Source of the DNA: Paenibacillus hexagrammi
Lineage (GTDB): Bacteria; Bacillota; Bacilli; Paenibacillales; NBRC-103111
Assembly (NCBI RefSeq): GCF_021513275.1
Contig: NZ_CP090978.1
Span: forward strand, 4,278,001-4,342,000
Length of the DNA: 64,000 nt
Reading direction: 5' to 3'
Shown: positions 19,315-29,059 of the stretch, piece after piece
How the letters are laid out: each line of letters begins with the position of its first letter
How positions within the stretch are numbered: position 1 is the first letter of the stretch
Made by a program: the position numbers and the translations under genes
The notes under the pieces: model-generated
The model's input: only the letters and a program-made list of their open reading frames with translations
What the model was told of the DNA's origin: nothing
Database searches by the model: none

Positions 19315-20319
19315 ATGTCTATGTCCAAACTGCGTTGGGGAATTCTCGGCTGTGCCAATATTGCGATTCGCGCCTGCATTCCAGGCATTCAAAATTCGGA
19401 AACCGGCGTCGTGACCGCCATTGCCAGCCGTAATCTGCAGAAATCCAAGGAGACTGCTGAATCCCTGAACATCCCTACAGCCTATGGCACCTATGAGGAG
19501 CTGCTTGCCGATCCGAACGTGGATGCTATTTACATACCGCTTCCCAATCATTTGCATAAGGAATGGACGATTCGAGCTGCTGAGGCAGGGAAGCATGTCC
19601 TGTGCGAAAAACCGGCCTCGTTAACAGCCGCCGAGACGGAAGAAATGGTCGCAGCCTGCGAGAAGGCCGGCGTACTGTTCGCTGAAGCGTTCATGTACCG
19701 CCACCACCCCCGTTATGCTCGAGTGAAAGAAATTATCGCATCCGGTGAAATCGGAGAGATTCGAGGCATTCATGCCGCATTTACGTTCAACAATCCGGAT
19801 GATGCAGCCAATGTGAGGTTCGTCAAGGAAATGGGCGGCGGCTCCCTTTACGATGTAGGCTGCTATCCGATCAGCGCGGCTCGAATGATTCTTGGGGAAG
19901 AGCCGGAGGCGGTTACAACCCATGCCTTCTTCTCCCCTCAGCACGATAACGTAGATATGATGATGTCCGGACTCGTAGAATTCAGCGGCGGTGTCGCGCT
20001 TACCTTCGACTGCGGCATGTGGGCGGACTTCCGCAATACCGTTGAGGTGCTGGGCACGCGTGGACGCATTGAGATTCCTTCGGCATTTATCACACCAACG
20101 GAAGAAAGCGGCAGCTTTTATGTAATTGGGGCTGATGGACGAAGAGAAGAGCAGGTCCCTTACTTGAATCAGTATGCGCTTCAAGCTGACGACATCGCCT
20201 ATGCGGCTTGGGGAAAGAAGCCGATGCGCTTCGAGCCTGCTGATGCCGTGAAGAACATGAAAGTTATTGACGCTTGCTTGAAATCTGCAGAAGAACGTTC
20301 CCGAATCGTACTTTCCTGA
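19315..20319 (+). CDS. Gfo/Idh/MocA-family dehydrogenase
   Basis: 334 residues from ATG 19315 (ttggagtgtgttg). The Rossmann nucleotide site is GILGCANIA. The family EKP motif is at about 98-100 (CEKPAS). The C-terminal half has the usual open sheet, with YDVGCYPISAARMILG carrying the catalytic-region D and the H/Y-rich surroundings. It oxidises or reduces a sugar or polyol with NAD(P). It is followed 26 bp later by an aldo/keto reductase and is opposite an AraC regulator, which suggests a small sugar-oxidation pathway. Substrate unknown. Confidence 0.92.
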   Translation: MSMSKLRWGILGCANIAIRACIPGIQNSETGVVTAIASRNLQKSKETAESLNIPTAYGTYEELLADPNVDAIYIPLPNHLHKEWTIRAAEAGKHVLCEKPASLTAAETEEMVAACEKAGVLFAEAFMYRHHPRYARVKEIIASGEIGEIRGIHAAFTFNNPDDAANVRFVKEMGGGSLYDVGCYPISAARMILGEEPEAVTTHAFFSPQHDNVDMMMSGLVEFSGGVALTFDCGMWADFRNTVEVLGTRGRIEIPSAFITPTEESGSFYVIGADGRREEQVPYLNQYALQADDIAYAAWGKKPMRFEPADAVKNMKVIDACLKSAEERSRIVLS

Positions 20320-20345
20320 TTTCCAATTGAAAGGCTGGGATTTCC

Positions 20346-21284
20346 ATGAGAAGCATTACTATCGAGGGGCTGAATCGTCCTGTCTCCCAATTGATTATGG
20401 GTTCGGATTTCTTCCGACTCAATAATGAAGATGAAGTACACAGCATCCTAGAAGAATACACAGCCATCGGCGGCAACACGATCGATACAGCCTTTATCTA
20501 TTGCGGAGGCGAGAGTGAGCAAGCGATCGGCAAATGGCTGGAGGCCACAGGCAGCCGGGAGCGCATGAATATTTTTACCAAAGGCGCTCATCATGATCAG
20601 AACGGTCCAAGAGTAACCTCGGAAGCCATTCGTAGCGACCTTATGACTAGTCTGGAACGGTTGCGAACCGATTATGTGGATTTGTACGCACTGCATCGGG
20701 ACGATCCGCAGGTACCGGTCGGACCTATTATTGAGGCACTGAATGAGCAGCTCGAGGCAGGAACCATCCGCGCCTTCGGAGCGTCCAACTGGACGCATGA
20801 GCGCATTCAAGAGGCAGCCGATTACGCGAAGCAGCATCAGCTGACCGGCTTCAGCTTCAGCAGCCCGAATCTGAGCCTTGCCAAAGCGAACGAACCGTTC
20901 TGGCATGGCTGCGTTTCCGCAGACAGTAAGACGCTGCAGTGGCATGAAGCGAATCAATTTCCTTTGCTGTCCTGGTCGGCTCAAGCAAGAGGATTTTTCA
21001 CAGGGAGATACACGCCAGAGATTAGAGACAATGCCGACCTGGTCCGCGTATTTTACAGCGACGATAATTGGCAGCGGCTTCGCCGTGCCGAGCAGCTGGC
21101 TCATGAGAAAGGCGTAAGCACGATTCAAATCGCACTCGCTTACGTACTGAACCAGCCCTTCCCCGCTTGCGCGCTGATCGGTCCGCGTAATGGCCAGGAG
21201 ATGAGGTCCTGCCATGAAGGTGCGCAGCTGAAGCTTACTTCGCAGGAAATAGCTTGGCTTGATTTGGAAACGGAAGTTAGATAG
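20346..21284 (+). CDS. Aldo/keto reductase
   Basis: 312 residues, ATG 20346. Catalytic tetrad D47, Y52 (IDTAFIYCGG), K79 (IFTKG) and H117 (YALHRDD). It has the TIM-barrel AKR layout with the nucleotide-binding end (ALIGPRNGQEM). It forms a two-gene unit with the Gfo/Idh dehydrogenase. Only 13 residues separate the tetrad's Tyr region from an acidic loop, so substrate cannot be read. The gene ends at a large structured repeat (21393-21624). Confidence 0.9.
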   Translation: MRSITIEGLNRPVSQLIMGSDFFRLNNEDEVHSILEEYTAIGGNTIDTAFIYCGGESEQAIGKWLEATGSRERMNIFTKGAHHDQNGPRVTSEAIRSDLMTSLERLRTDYVDLYALHRDDPQVPVGPIIEALNEQLEAGTIRAFGASNWTHERIQEAADYAKQHQLTGFSFSSPNLSLAKANEPFWHGCVSADSKTLQWHEANQFPLLSWSAQARGFFTGRYTPEIRDNADLVRVFYSDDNWQRLRRAEQLAHEKGVSTIQIALAYVLNQPFPACALIGPRNGQEMRSCHEGAQLKLTSQEIAWLDLETEVR

Positions 21285-21392
21285 GATCGTCTAACAGAGT
21301 GGTGAAAGATAGATGGTCAGACAAACAGTAGGATAGATAGTCAACTAGCGGATATTCAGCCGAACAGCATTAGCTAGTAGCATCCATCAAAC

Positions 21393-21624
21393 AACGGCCC
21401 TTAGTATATACGGGCCGTTCAGACAGTTGATACACTGGAATGAAGAGATCAGTAGTTTTCGGAGAAGCGCAGCGGTCGCCTTAGACAGTTTGTTATCACC
21501 TTATAAGGCCTTTATTTCAATGAAATAACAAAATGTCAACAGCGATCGGAGAAAAGCTACTGAAGCTTGTAATGGAACCTACTTTATCAACAAACTGAAC
21601 GGCCCGCAGTATATACGGGCCGTT
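21393..21624 (+). repeat. Structured intergenic repeat, copy 1 (paired hairpins around a 118-bp core)
   Basis: This fills the gap between convergent genes. Two hairpins, 21393-21419 and 21598-21624, share 25 of 27 bases and have the stem AACGGCCC/GGGCCGTT. The core, 21450-21567, has a close relative at 47486-47602 in the opposite orientation (about 102 of 117 positions by hand alignment). Inside the core are imperfect inverted arms: CAGTAGTTTTC near one end with AAGCTACTG near the other, and GACAGTTTGTTAT with ATAACAAAATGTC in the middle. No open reading frame is plausible. It looks like a small non-autonomous element or a structured RNA at gene ends. Confidence 0.75.
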
Positions 21625-21640
21625 CATCAGTTTATGTACC

Positions 21641-22405
21641 TTATATGTTCGAAGCAATACGCTCCTTAAACTGTTCAATAGCGACATCCGTGTCCATCGA
21701 GTATTTGCACTCCAGACCGACATAGCCGTCAAATCCTGTTTGCTGAATCGCCTTCAAAATCGGGATATAGTTCAGCTCGCCTGTACCCGGCTCATTTCTA
21801 CCCGGATTATCGGCAATATGATAGTGGTGAATATGCTCCTTGTACGCAGTCAAATTGCGTATGACGTTGCCTTCCGTGATTTGTTGATGGTACACGTCGA
21901 ACACCAATTTCACATGCCTGCTGCCCACTGCCTCAATAACCGCAGCCGATTCATCCGACCTCTGAAGGAAGTGACCCGGGTGGTCCACCAAGCCGTTCAG
22001 CGGCTCGATTTCCAGCACTATATTTGCCTCCTCAAGGAGCGGCGCGCATCTTTTTAGCGTCTCAATCATCGCCTCTCTCTGAACTTCTCTTGGAATGCCA
22101 GGGAGCTCACTTCCGGTTTGTGTAATGATCGAAGAAATATGAAGCATGCGGCAAGCCGCAATCGTCTCGCGAAGACCTTCCACATAGGCCTCCCGAAAGG
22201 CTGGGTCGACCAGATTAAAGACTTTCGTACAAGTCGCAATAATGCCTTTGCCGATGCGTTGCTGTTCTGCCGCAAACGTGCGCAAATCCCCGAGATTCCA
22301 CCATTGATAGAGCTCAAGGCCCTGCAGATCGTGCTCCTTGATTTTTTCCAAATGATAGACAGCATCCTTGCCCGGATAAGCGCCGATACAGATCGAATAT
22401 TTCAT
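21641..22405 (-). CDS. Sugar isomerase/epimerase, hydroxypyruvate-isomerase-like (AP-endonuclease-2 fold)
   Basis: 254 residues from ATG 22405 (ggaggagtggggta). TIM-barrel isomerases of this family use a metal held by Glu, Asp, His and Glu. Matching segments are LEIEPLNGLVDHPG, KLVFDVYHQQ, HIADNPGRNEPGTGELNY and VGLECKY. The DNPGR..PGTGE motif is typical of hydroxypyruvate isomerase and close relatives such as erythrulose or oxo-tetronate isomerases. It is divergent from a DeoR regulator with 103 bp between them. It may act with the nearby dehydrogenase and reductase. Confidence 0.88.
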   Translation of the reverse strand: MKYSICIGAYPGKDAVYHLEKIKEHDLQGLELYQWWNLGDLRTFAAEQQRIGKGIIATCTKVFNLVDPAFREAYVEGLRETIAACRMLHISSIITQTGSELPGIPREVQREAMIETLKRCAPLLEEANIVLEIEPLNGLVDHPGHFLQRSDESAAVIEAVGSRHVKLVFDVYHQQITEGNVIRNLTAYKEHIHHYHIADNPGRNEPGTGELNYIPILKAIQQTGFDGYVGLECKYSMDTDVAIEQFKERIASNI

Positions 22406-22508
22406 TACCCCACTCCTCCCGCTATTATGTAGAAGCTTATTCTAAAATGGACGATTCATCAAGCCGCATGATAAGATAACCAATATGGCTTCAATCTGAG
22501 GAGGATCC

Positions 22509-23264
22509 ATGGGAAAGACAGATATTCGCCGAGATGCGATCATGCAGATCATTAAAGATAAAGGCGCTATTGCTCTTACCGATATCGTGCAGCAGTTTGC
22601 CGTTTCGGAAGCTACTGCGAGAAGAGATCTCGAAATACTCGAGCAGGAAAAGCGCTGCATCCGGACTTTTGGCGGGGCTGTACTGGAGAGCTTAAAGGTG
22701 GAAGTCCCCTTTTTCAAAAAGATGGATTTGCTAACGGAAGAAAAGAAGGAAATTGCCGAAAAGGCGATTCGTTTCATCGAAGACGGAGATATTATCGGAC
22801 TTACAGGCGGGACCACCACCACCTTTATTGCCAAGAAGCTGAATCAGTTTAAAAATTTGACGGTCATTACCAATGCGGTGAATATCGCATATGAGCTGAT
22901 CGGCACCCCCGGGCTGCAATTAATTGTTACAGGCGGCGTGATTCGTACGCAAACCTTTGAATTATCCGGTCCTCTGGCGAACAAAACGCTGGAAAACCTA
23001 AGCATACGCAAAACCTTCATGGGTGTCGACGGCGTCTCCCTCTCCCGCGGCATGATGATCTACAACGAGCTTGAAGCAGAGACCAATCGCTGCATGATGC
23101 GGAGATCCGTAGATACCTATTTGGTAGCAGATCACAGCAAATTCAGCCGGAGCTCCTTGTTTGTCATCGGAGATGTCCAGGAAACCAGCGGGATTATCAG
23201 TGATTCCAACGTCTCCGAGGGATTAATCGATACGTATAAGGAATCCGGAATCACGTTTTTCTAA
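22509..23264 (+). CDS. DeoR-family transcriptional repressor
   Basis: 251 residues, ATG 22509 after gaggaggatcc. N-terminal winged helix-turn-helix (LTDIVQQFAVSEATARRDLEIL, then EKRCIRTFGGAVL, the DeoR hallmark). The C-terminal DeoRC sugar-phosphate sensor holds GGTTTTFIAKKL and VADHSKF. Such proteins repress sugar genes until a phosphorylated intermediate binds. It faces the hydroxypyruvate-isomerase-like gene, its probable target along with itself. Confidence 0.92.
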   Translation: MGKTDIRRDAIMQIIKDKGAIALTDIVQQFAVSEATARRDLEILEQEKRCIRTFGGAVLESLKVEVPFFKKMDLLTEEKKEIAEKAIRFIEDGDIIGLTGGTTTTFIAKKLNQFKNLTVITNAVNIAYELIGTPGLQLIVTGGVIRTQTFELSGPLANKTLENLSIRKTFMGVDGVSLSRGMMIYNELEAETNRCMMRRSVDTYLVADHSKFSRSSLFVIGDVQETSGIISDSNVSEGLIDTYKESGITFF

Positions 23265-23291
23265 ATCCAAGCTGCTGCATAAAAACGAACA

Positions 23292-23330
23292 AACCCTCTT
23301 TGGCGCTCATCGCCTCAGAGGGTTCTTTGT
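23292..23330. terminator. Bidirectional terminator
   Basis: AACCCTCT (23292-23299) pairs with AGAGGGTT (23317-23324), followed by ctttgt. It sits between the DeoR gene and the convergent GGDEF-EAL gene. Confidence 0.7.
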
Positions 23331-23331
23331 A

Positions 23332-25698
23332 TCAAGTATGGCTTCGCAGATATGCTGTAATTTGCTCCAGAGGCATGGGCCTGCCGTATAAATAGCCCTG
23401 CGCTTCCGGGCAGTTCAGTGTGCGAAGCAGCTCCGCCTGCTCTCTAGTTTCCACTCCCTCTGCCACGACCTGCATGCCAAGGTGCCCGGATAACTCGATG
23501 ACGGTGCGAATGATCGCATAATCGCGGCTGCTTGTGGCAATGTCCTGCACCAGCGACCTGTCCAGCTTAATGAATTGGAAAGGAAATTTATTCAGCATGC
23601 TTAAGGAAGAATGTCCGACACCAAAATCGTCAATGGCCAACTTTACACCTAGCTCCACCAATTCCGTGCACACCTTGTAGGATGTCTCCAGATCGGATAT
23701 CGCGGCACTCTCCGTAATCTCCAAGCATAAATGGCGGGCATCTAAGCCGTATTCCTGCATGAAATCCGCTACATAATGGGCAAACTCCGGCTCAATGAGC
23801 TGGTGCGCGGAAATATTCACCGACACCACCAAATCCTTAAAGCCTTCTTCCGTCCACTTCTTCGCTTGCTTCATGGCTGTTCGCAGCACCCAAGCCCCAA
23901 TGGGCAGGATAGCTCCTGTTTCCTCCGCAATCGGAATAAATACGGCAGGCGATACTGCCCCAAGCTCTGCTGAATTCCATCTGACCAGGGCCTCAACACC
24001 GTATACCTTATTGCTTTGGATATCGATTTGCGGCTGATAATACAAGGTCAATTCATCGGCAGCCAAAGCATGAGAAAGCCCATTCGCCAGCTTTAAATGT
24101 TGGTCGGCCTGCGTTTTAAATTGCTGGGTAAACCAATAATATTGATTGCGTCCCCTCTTTTTGGCCACATACATGGCGGTATCAGCATTGCGTAGCAGCG
24201 TCTCCACATCATGCCCGTCATAGGGCGCCATGCTGATCCCGATGCTGACCGTCACTTTGTATGAGGTTCCGTAAATCAGAAACGGCCGCTCGAAGCTCTT
24301 TTGCAATTTTGCAGCATATTGGCCTACTTCCTCTTCCTTAGCGATATGAGGGAGCATAACCGCAAACTCATCGCCGCCCAAGCGCGCAACAACCCCGTCA
24401 ACTAGCAAGCCTTCTTCCAATCTTCTTGCAACTTGCTCCAACAGATGATCCCCCGCAGAATGACCTAACGTATCGTTGATCCATTTGAATTGATCCAGGT
24501 CGATCAAGAGAATCGCCAGCTTGTCCAGCTTAATCTCGGAAGCCTCCAGCTCACGATGCAGCTTTTCGCGGAAAAGTCTGCGGTTATCCAGTCCTGTGAG
24601 CTCGTCCCGATACGCGAGTTGCGAGAGCCTTTCCTCATTCCTTTTTTGTGCGGTCATATCTTGAAGGACGAGTAGCGTAATGACTTGTCCTTCGATTTCC
24701 AAATGGTCGCCGTTCATCAGGATGTAATGCTTATCACTGTTCTCACAACAAATCTCCGTTTCGAACTGGAACGGTTGCAGCATCGAATAGGAATGACCAT
24801 ATACCTCAAGAAATCTCTCCTGCTCACCTTCAGTAAACAGTTCGGTAAATACCATGCCTACCGGTTCTTGCCGTCCGCAGAATTGTTTCAAAAAGGAAAC
24901 ATTGGTATCAATAACCTTGATTTGATCATCGATCAGGACGATGCCGTTCGGAGATAAATCGTACAGCAGCTCATATCTTCTTCCAGCCGAGGCCAAAAAA
25001 TCGTATTTAACCATCGCATAGCGAATCGTAACGGCCCAGATCAGCACGCATAGCGACGGTAATGAAAAGTAGATGGAAATATTCAGGAAGGACGCGACTA
25101 TGTTCATTGCGATTGTAATGACTAAGTAAATAAGGGTAATCAAGCAGCCTTGAAAAATAAAACGAATGCGTTTCCTCTCTTTAATAATGACTTGGAAATC
25201 CTTCATTCGTTTATAAGCTGCATATAGAAAGAAGAAAATCCAGAAGAAGCAGTAAACAACGATAGCAAGTAAAATCATAGCGAAAGGCGCATTAAAGTGC
25301 TCTTCTCGCCAATTCCCATCGAACAATATAGAAATAACGATCCACTTCGGTCTTATCAAGACGAGGATCATCAACAGAAGCGGTGGCGTGCCGATCAGAA
25401 CCTGCCAGTACCGCCGTAGACTATATTGGCTGATAGCTTGAAAAAAATAAATGCCAATTGCGATGGTTAAAAACACAGCGGGATATTTAATGTAATAAAA
25501 TGCTTGCGAGACCACATTTAGCGGTAGCACGGCAACAAGGAAGTCCCCTACATATAGCAGACTAAGCGCCGCAAACAGAACCATAGCTAGACTGTGCTGC
25601 TTGCTAGCCGGGTTCCTCATGTAGATCTCAATGCCTATGTAAAAGAGTACAAATGCGGGTAAAAGTTGAAGGATAATCGGGTACATCAAGCTATGCAT
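23332..25698 (-). CDS. Membrane GGDEF-EAL protein (cyclic di-GMP turnover)
   Basis: 788 residues from ATG 25698 (tttggagtggaacct). Seven hydrophobic helices occupy about 5-230, like the 7TM input domains of some kinases. A PAS domain follows (about 240-350), then GGDEF with an intact active site (RLGGDEFAVML), then EAL with VEALVRW, the metal/catalytic segment DDFGVGHSSLSML and KLDRSLVQDI. Both output domains look active by motif, so the net direction cannot be read. It is a single gene between two terminators. Confidence 0.93.
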   Translation of the reverse strand: MHSLMYPIILQLLPAFVLFYIGIEIYMRNPASKQHSLAMVLFAALSLLYVGDFLVAVLPLNVVSQAFYYIKYPAVFLTIAIGIYFFQAISQYSLRRYWQVLIGTPPLLLMILVLIRPKWIVISILFDGNWREEHFNAPFAMILLAIVVYCFFWIFFFLYAAYKRMKDFQVIIKERKRIRFIFQGCLITLIYLVITIAMNIVASFLNISIYFSLPSLCVLIWAVTIRYAMVKYDFLASAGRRYELLYDLSPNGIVLIDDQIKVIDTNVSFLKQFCGRQEPVGMVFTELFTEGEQERFLEVYGHSYSMLQPFQFETEICCENSDKHYILMNGDHLEIEGQVITLLVLQDMTAQKRNEERLSQLAYRDELTGLDNRRLFREKLHRELEASEIKLDKLAILLIDLDQFKWINDTLGHSAGDHLLEQVARRLEEGLLVDGVVARLGGDEFAVMLPHIAKEEEVGQYAAKLQKSFERPFLIYGTSYKVTVSIGISMAPYDGHDVETLLRNADTAMYVAKKRGRNQYYWFTQQFKTQADQHLKLANGLSHALAADELTLYYQPQIDIQSNKVYGVEALVRWNSAELGAVSPAVFIPIAEETGAILPIGAWVLRTAMKQAKKWTEEGFKDLVVSVNISAHQLIEPEFAHYVADFMQEYGLDARHLCLEITESAAISDLETSYKVCTELVELGVKLAIDDFGVGHSSLSMLNKFPFQFIKLDRSLVQDIATSSRDYAIIRTVIELSGHLGMQVVAEGVETREQAELLRTLNCPEAQGYLYGRPMPLEQITAYLRSHT

Positions 25699-25819
25699 AG
25701 GTTCCACTCCAAAGTCAAGCTCTTCACTGTGGATTTAAGTTATCATACCCCTGTCCTTTTATCAATCCTTCATTATTTTCCATGAACTTTCAAAGCTGCC
25801 CTCGATGCTCTCATTCACA

Positions 25820-25867
25820 AAAAAATCCTTCCTCCGCGCAGCGATGTCCTAAGCGAAGGAAAGGATT
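25820..25867 (-). terminator. Terminator of the GH3 hexosaminidase gene
   Basis: On the minus strand, AATCCTTTCC-like arms (25858-25867 with 25824-25832) close a hairpin followed by a run of seven Ts. It starts right after the stop codon. Confidence 0.7.
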
Positions 25868-27533
25868 CTATTCGTGTCTCCAACCGATCGGATACTCCTC
25901 CGAAAGGGTAACGGGTAGACGGCCGACCGGCTTATCATGCCCGAGGAGAATATGAGCCAACGACTCCATGGCAAGGGCGCGATTCTCATAGCATGCATAA
26001 TAAGTCGGAACCTCCGGGAATTCCAGCAGATCATACGGATTACGCCCCGCGGCCACGATCAGACGAATGTCTTTGCTCTGAGCTAACTTACGAACGAGCT
26101 GGGTTTGACCCGGAGAGAAGGTGGCATTATACGTGACGACAATGACTTGTTTGTGCCTCGCAGCAGCTTCCAAAGCGGTCTGCCGATCTTCCTCGGACGG
26201 GTTGATCCCGATGTACACTTCTTCAATGGGCGTACCTGCTAAGTCGCTTAATATATTGCCAAGGGTCCCTTCCCTTTCGACAACTTCGTCGATCTCCGTT
26301 CCAGACCTTACCTCCGTCCATATAACAACCGTAGGCTCCTGAATATCAAAAGAGGCTCCGGCATCGTCTTTCACTAATGTGATGCTTCTGCGGCTAAGCT
26401 CCTTCGCCAGCACCTGATGCTCCTCCGTTGAGATGTCCCCTTCAGGTAACGGTTCCAATTGATCAAATTGAATGCCGCGCTTAACCTTGCTCATCATAAT
26501 CCGAAGCAGCGATTCATCGATTCTGGACTCGGGGATGCGCCCGCTTTCCACAGCGGCAATGACCGCCTCAAGCGCAGCCGTTTGCCGCTGAAACATATGG
26601 CTCACCAAAATGATATCCGCTCCGGCCTCGATTGCCCGGACTGCTCCCTCCGCAACGCCAATTCCTTCCGAGATGGCCTTCATCTCCAGACAGTCCGTAA
26701 TGATCAGCCCCTTGAAGCCAAGCTGCTCCCGCAGCAGCCCTGTCAAGATGCGATGGGAAAGCGTTGACGGAACACCGCTCTCTTCCATGGCAGGGAATAC
26801 GACATGCGCCGTCATAATCGCATCCACGCCGCCTTCAATGGCCTTCACAAAGGGTGCCAGCTCCAGCTCCATCAAGCGTTCCATACTATGAGGCACGATC
26901 GGCAAATCAAGATGGGAGTCTTCCGAGGTATCTCCATGACCGGGAAAATGCTTAACCGTAGCGATTACGCCGGTATCTTGCAGGCCCTTCACCGCCCGTG
27001 TTCCCATATCGCTGACTAGCGCCGCGGTTTCTCCGTATGACCTCACTCCGATTACCGGATTTAGCCTGTTATTGTTGATATCCAGACAAGGCGCGAAGTT
27101 CATATTGATACCCATTTGGCGAAGCTCCTTGCCCATGACCTTCGAACCTGCATAGACGCCAGCAGGGGCAAACGCGGCTCCTAGGGCCATATTACCGGGA
27201 AGCAGCGTTGCTCCTTTTTCAATTCTCGAAACCATGCCGCCTTCTTGATCGACGGCAATAAAGAGCGGCTCCCCGCCGCGCTTCCTGCTGATGTCTTGAA
27301 GCTTGCGCGATAAGTGCGCCATTTGATGCGCATCCTCTACATTTCGCCGAAAATAAATGACACCGCCTGAGACCGTACTCTTCGATTAACTGAATCATTT
27401 CCTTCGTCGGCTCTGTACCTTCAAAGCCGCAAATGAACATTTGCCCTACCTTTTGCTTCAGGGTTAAGGACGATTTGCTGTTCGCCAAACGAATACACTC
27501 CTTCTGAACCATGCTCGTTTCAAATCCTATCAT
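25868..27533 (-). pseudogene. GH3 beta-N-acetylhexosaminidase (NagZ-like), frameshifted
   Basis: Two frames make one ~554-residue GH3 enzyme. The first (27533 down to ~27370) encodes LKQKVGQMFICGFEGTEPT..EEYGL. The second (to 25868) continues GGVIYFRRNVEDAHQMAHLSRKLQ..AVDQEGG, KHFPGHGDT with the family's catalytic His, and nucleophile Asp in IITDCLEMKA. An extra base at about 27368 causes the shift; removing it gives EYGLGGVIYF, the family norm. No signal peptide is seen, so the enzyme should be cytoplasmic, cleaving N-acetylglucosamine from imported chito- or muropeptide sugars. The C-terminal ~200 residues match the extra domain found in Bacillota NagZ forms. It follows the binding-protein gene by 75 bp. 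The exact start is uncertain (27533, or an ATG seven codons in). Confidence 0.85.
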
Positions 27534-27608
27534 TATGTTAGTGGTCCTAGCTTTCCATATGTACGCAGGCTATCTGTATCCAGGCCTCTATGCAAGCTAT
27601 ACCATCCG

Positions 27609-28968
27609 CTACTTCGCATGAATTTCTTCTTGGTTCGAAGCCTCCTGCTGCTTTTGAAGCTCCGTCATTAAGGTAGCAGGGTCCGTTCTACCGGCAACCA
27701 GCTCCTGCATGCCCCGCTCCAGCTTCTCCCGAACCTTCGTCTGAATCCGCGAATCAAACGCAGGAAACGTACCTTTAGCCGAACCGAATACAGACAATAT
27801 CTGTGCGATTAACGGATTCAGTCCGGAAACGTCCTTTAGAATCATCGCGGGGGCATCCCCTCTTCAAGCAGCTGCCGCTTCTGCATCGGTTCATTATACA
27901 TTTGGCGAATAAACGCCTTGGCTGCAACTAACTGACGATCGGTTAATTTCTTCGAGAAGCCGTAGGCATTCGACCAGCCTCCATTGATATAGCCGTCTCC
28001 CGGACCGCCTACGTCGGGAAAATTCATGAAGCCGACATCGCCGCTGATGCCGGATTTCTCCATATCCACCAAGGGCGTATTCGCCCAGCTGCCGTCGAAC
28101 ATGAAGGCCGCTTCGCCGGCCATGAATTTGTTCTGCTGTTCCGCATAGGAGAGCGCAAGACTGCCCTCCTGAAAATATTTGTTTGTAACCAATGTCTCGT
28201 ACTTGCTGAACGCCTCCAACATATCCGGGTCCGTCCATTTCTTCGTGCCGTCCAGCAGTCCTTGAACGGAATCGACGCCTGCCGTCCGCACCCAAAGCGT
28301 ATTGGTCATCATATTGATGACCCAGGAGTCCTTGGCTGCAAGCGCGAAAGGGACAATGCCCTTCGCTTTCAGAACGGCTGCGGCAGCCATTAATTCGTCC
28401 CACGTTTGCGGAGGCTGGATCCCATTCTCCGACAACAGCTTTTTATTATAGAAGAGCCCTTCCACATAGCCGGCCATAGGAAGGCCGTAAATTTTGCCGT
28501 TTACGGTGAACTCATCGAAGCTGTAGAATTTGTCCCTCAGTCCAAGCTCGTCAATGATCGGCGTTAGGTCCAGCAAGCGGTCAGCCTTCACATAATCCCT
28601 CGTATCTGTTCCTCCGAACAGGTCAAAAATTTCCGGGGATTCCCTGCCGCCATCTCCGAGCGCAGCTTCTCAAAGCGGTTCACCTTATCCTCCACGCCGT
28701 CGAGCGTGATCGTTAGTCCCGGAACCTCCGCTTCCGTCGCTTTCACCACATCCTGGAGCATGATCAAGCGCTTCTTCTGCGTATCCTTCACCTGGGTATG
28801 ACGAATCGTAAGCGTAACCGGCTCCGCACTCTCGGTTTGCTTCTTACTGGAATCTGTCACAATCGACGGCCGTGTGACTTTATTGGCAGAGGATGCTCCA
28901 CTGCAGGCAGATAGGAGGGTTACGGCGGCAAAGAGCAGGGCAGCACAAGACAGCGCGCCGGATTTCAT
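27609..28968 (-). pseudogene. Sugar-binding lipoprotein of an ABC transporter, two frameshifts
   Basis: Three frames together encode a ~453-residue family 1 solute-binding protein. Start ATG 28968 (aaaggagattcagcct); lipobox LSAC with C22. The first break is a C-run of four at 28635-28638, where one more C joins AAGNP to PEIFDLFGGTDTRDYVKADR. The second is a C-run of five at 27849-27853, joining EEGMPP to AMILKDVSGLNPL. The middle part (YGLPMAGYVEGLFYNKKLL; AAFMFDGSWA) is typical. The gene sits between a YesN/YesM pair and a GH3 hexosaminidase, so N-acetylglucosamine oligomers are a reasonable ligand guess. No permease genes adjoin it, unlike the locus at 5-8 kb. Confidence 0.85.
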
Positions 28969-28996
28969 AGGCTGAATCTCCTTTGACTTGTAAATT

Positions 28997-29002
28997 ATTA
29001 TA
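28997..29002 (-). promoter_or_regulatory. -10 element before the binding-protein gene
   Basis: A perfect TATAAT (minus strand, 29002-28997) lies about 30 bp upstream of the start, in the 91-bp gap after the response-regulator gene. The expected -35 position reads TTTAGG, a poor match, as expected for a promoter that needs an activator. Confidence 0.4.
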
Positions 29003-29059
29003 GTCGGGGGCTCCTTCGTCCTAAAGACACATAAACCCATAAAGCAGGGTGAAAAATCT

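Noticed and set aside
21285..21640. Transposase or insertion sequence around the structured element
   Set aside because: No transposase frame; the inverted arms are short and imperfect, so I keep it as a repeat rather than an IS.
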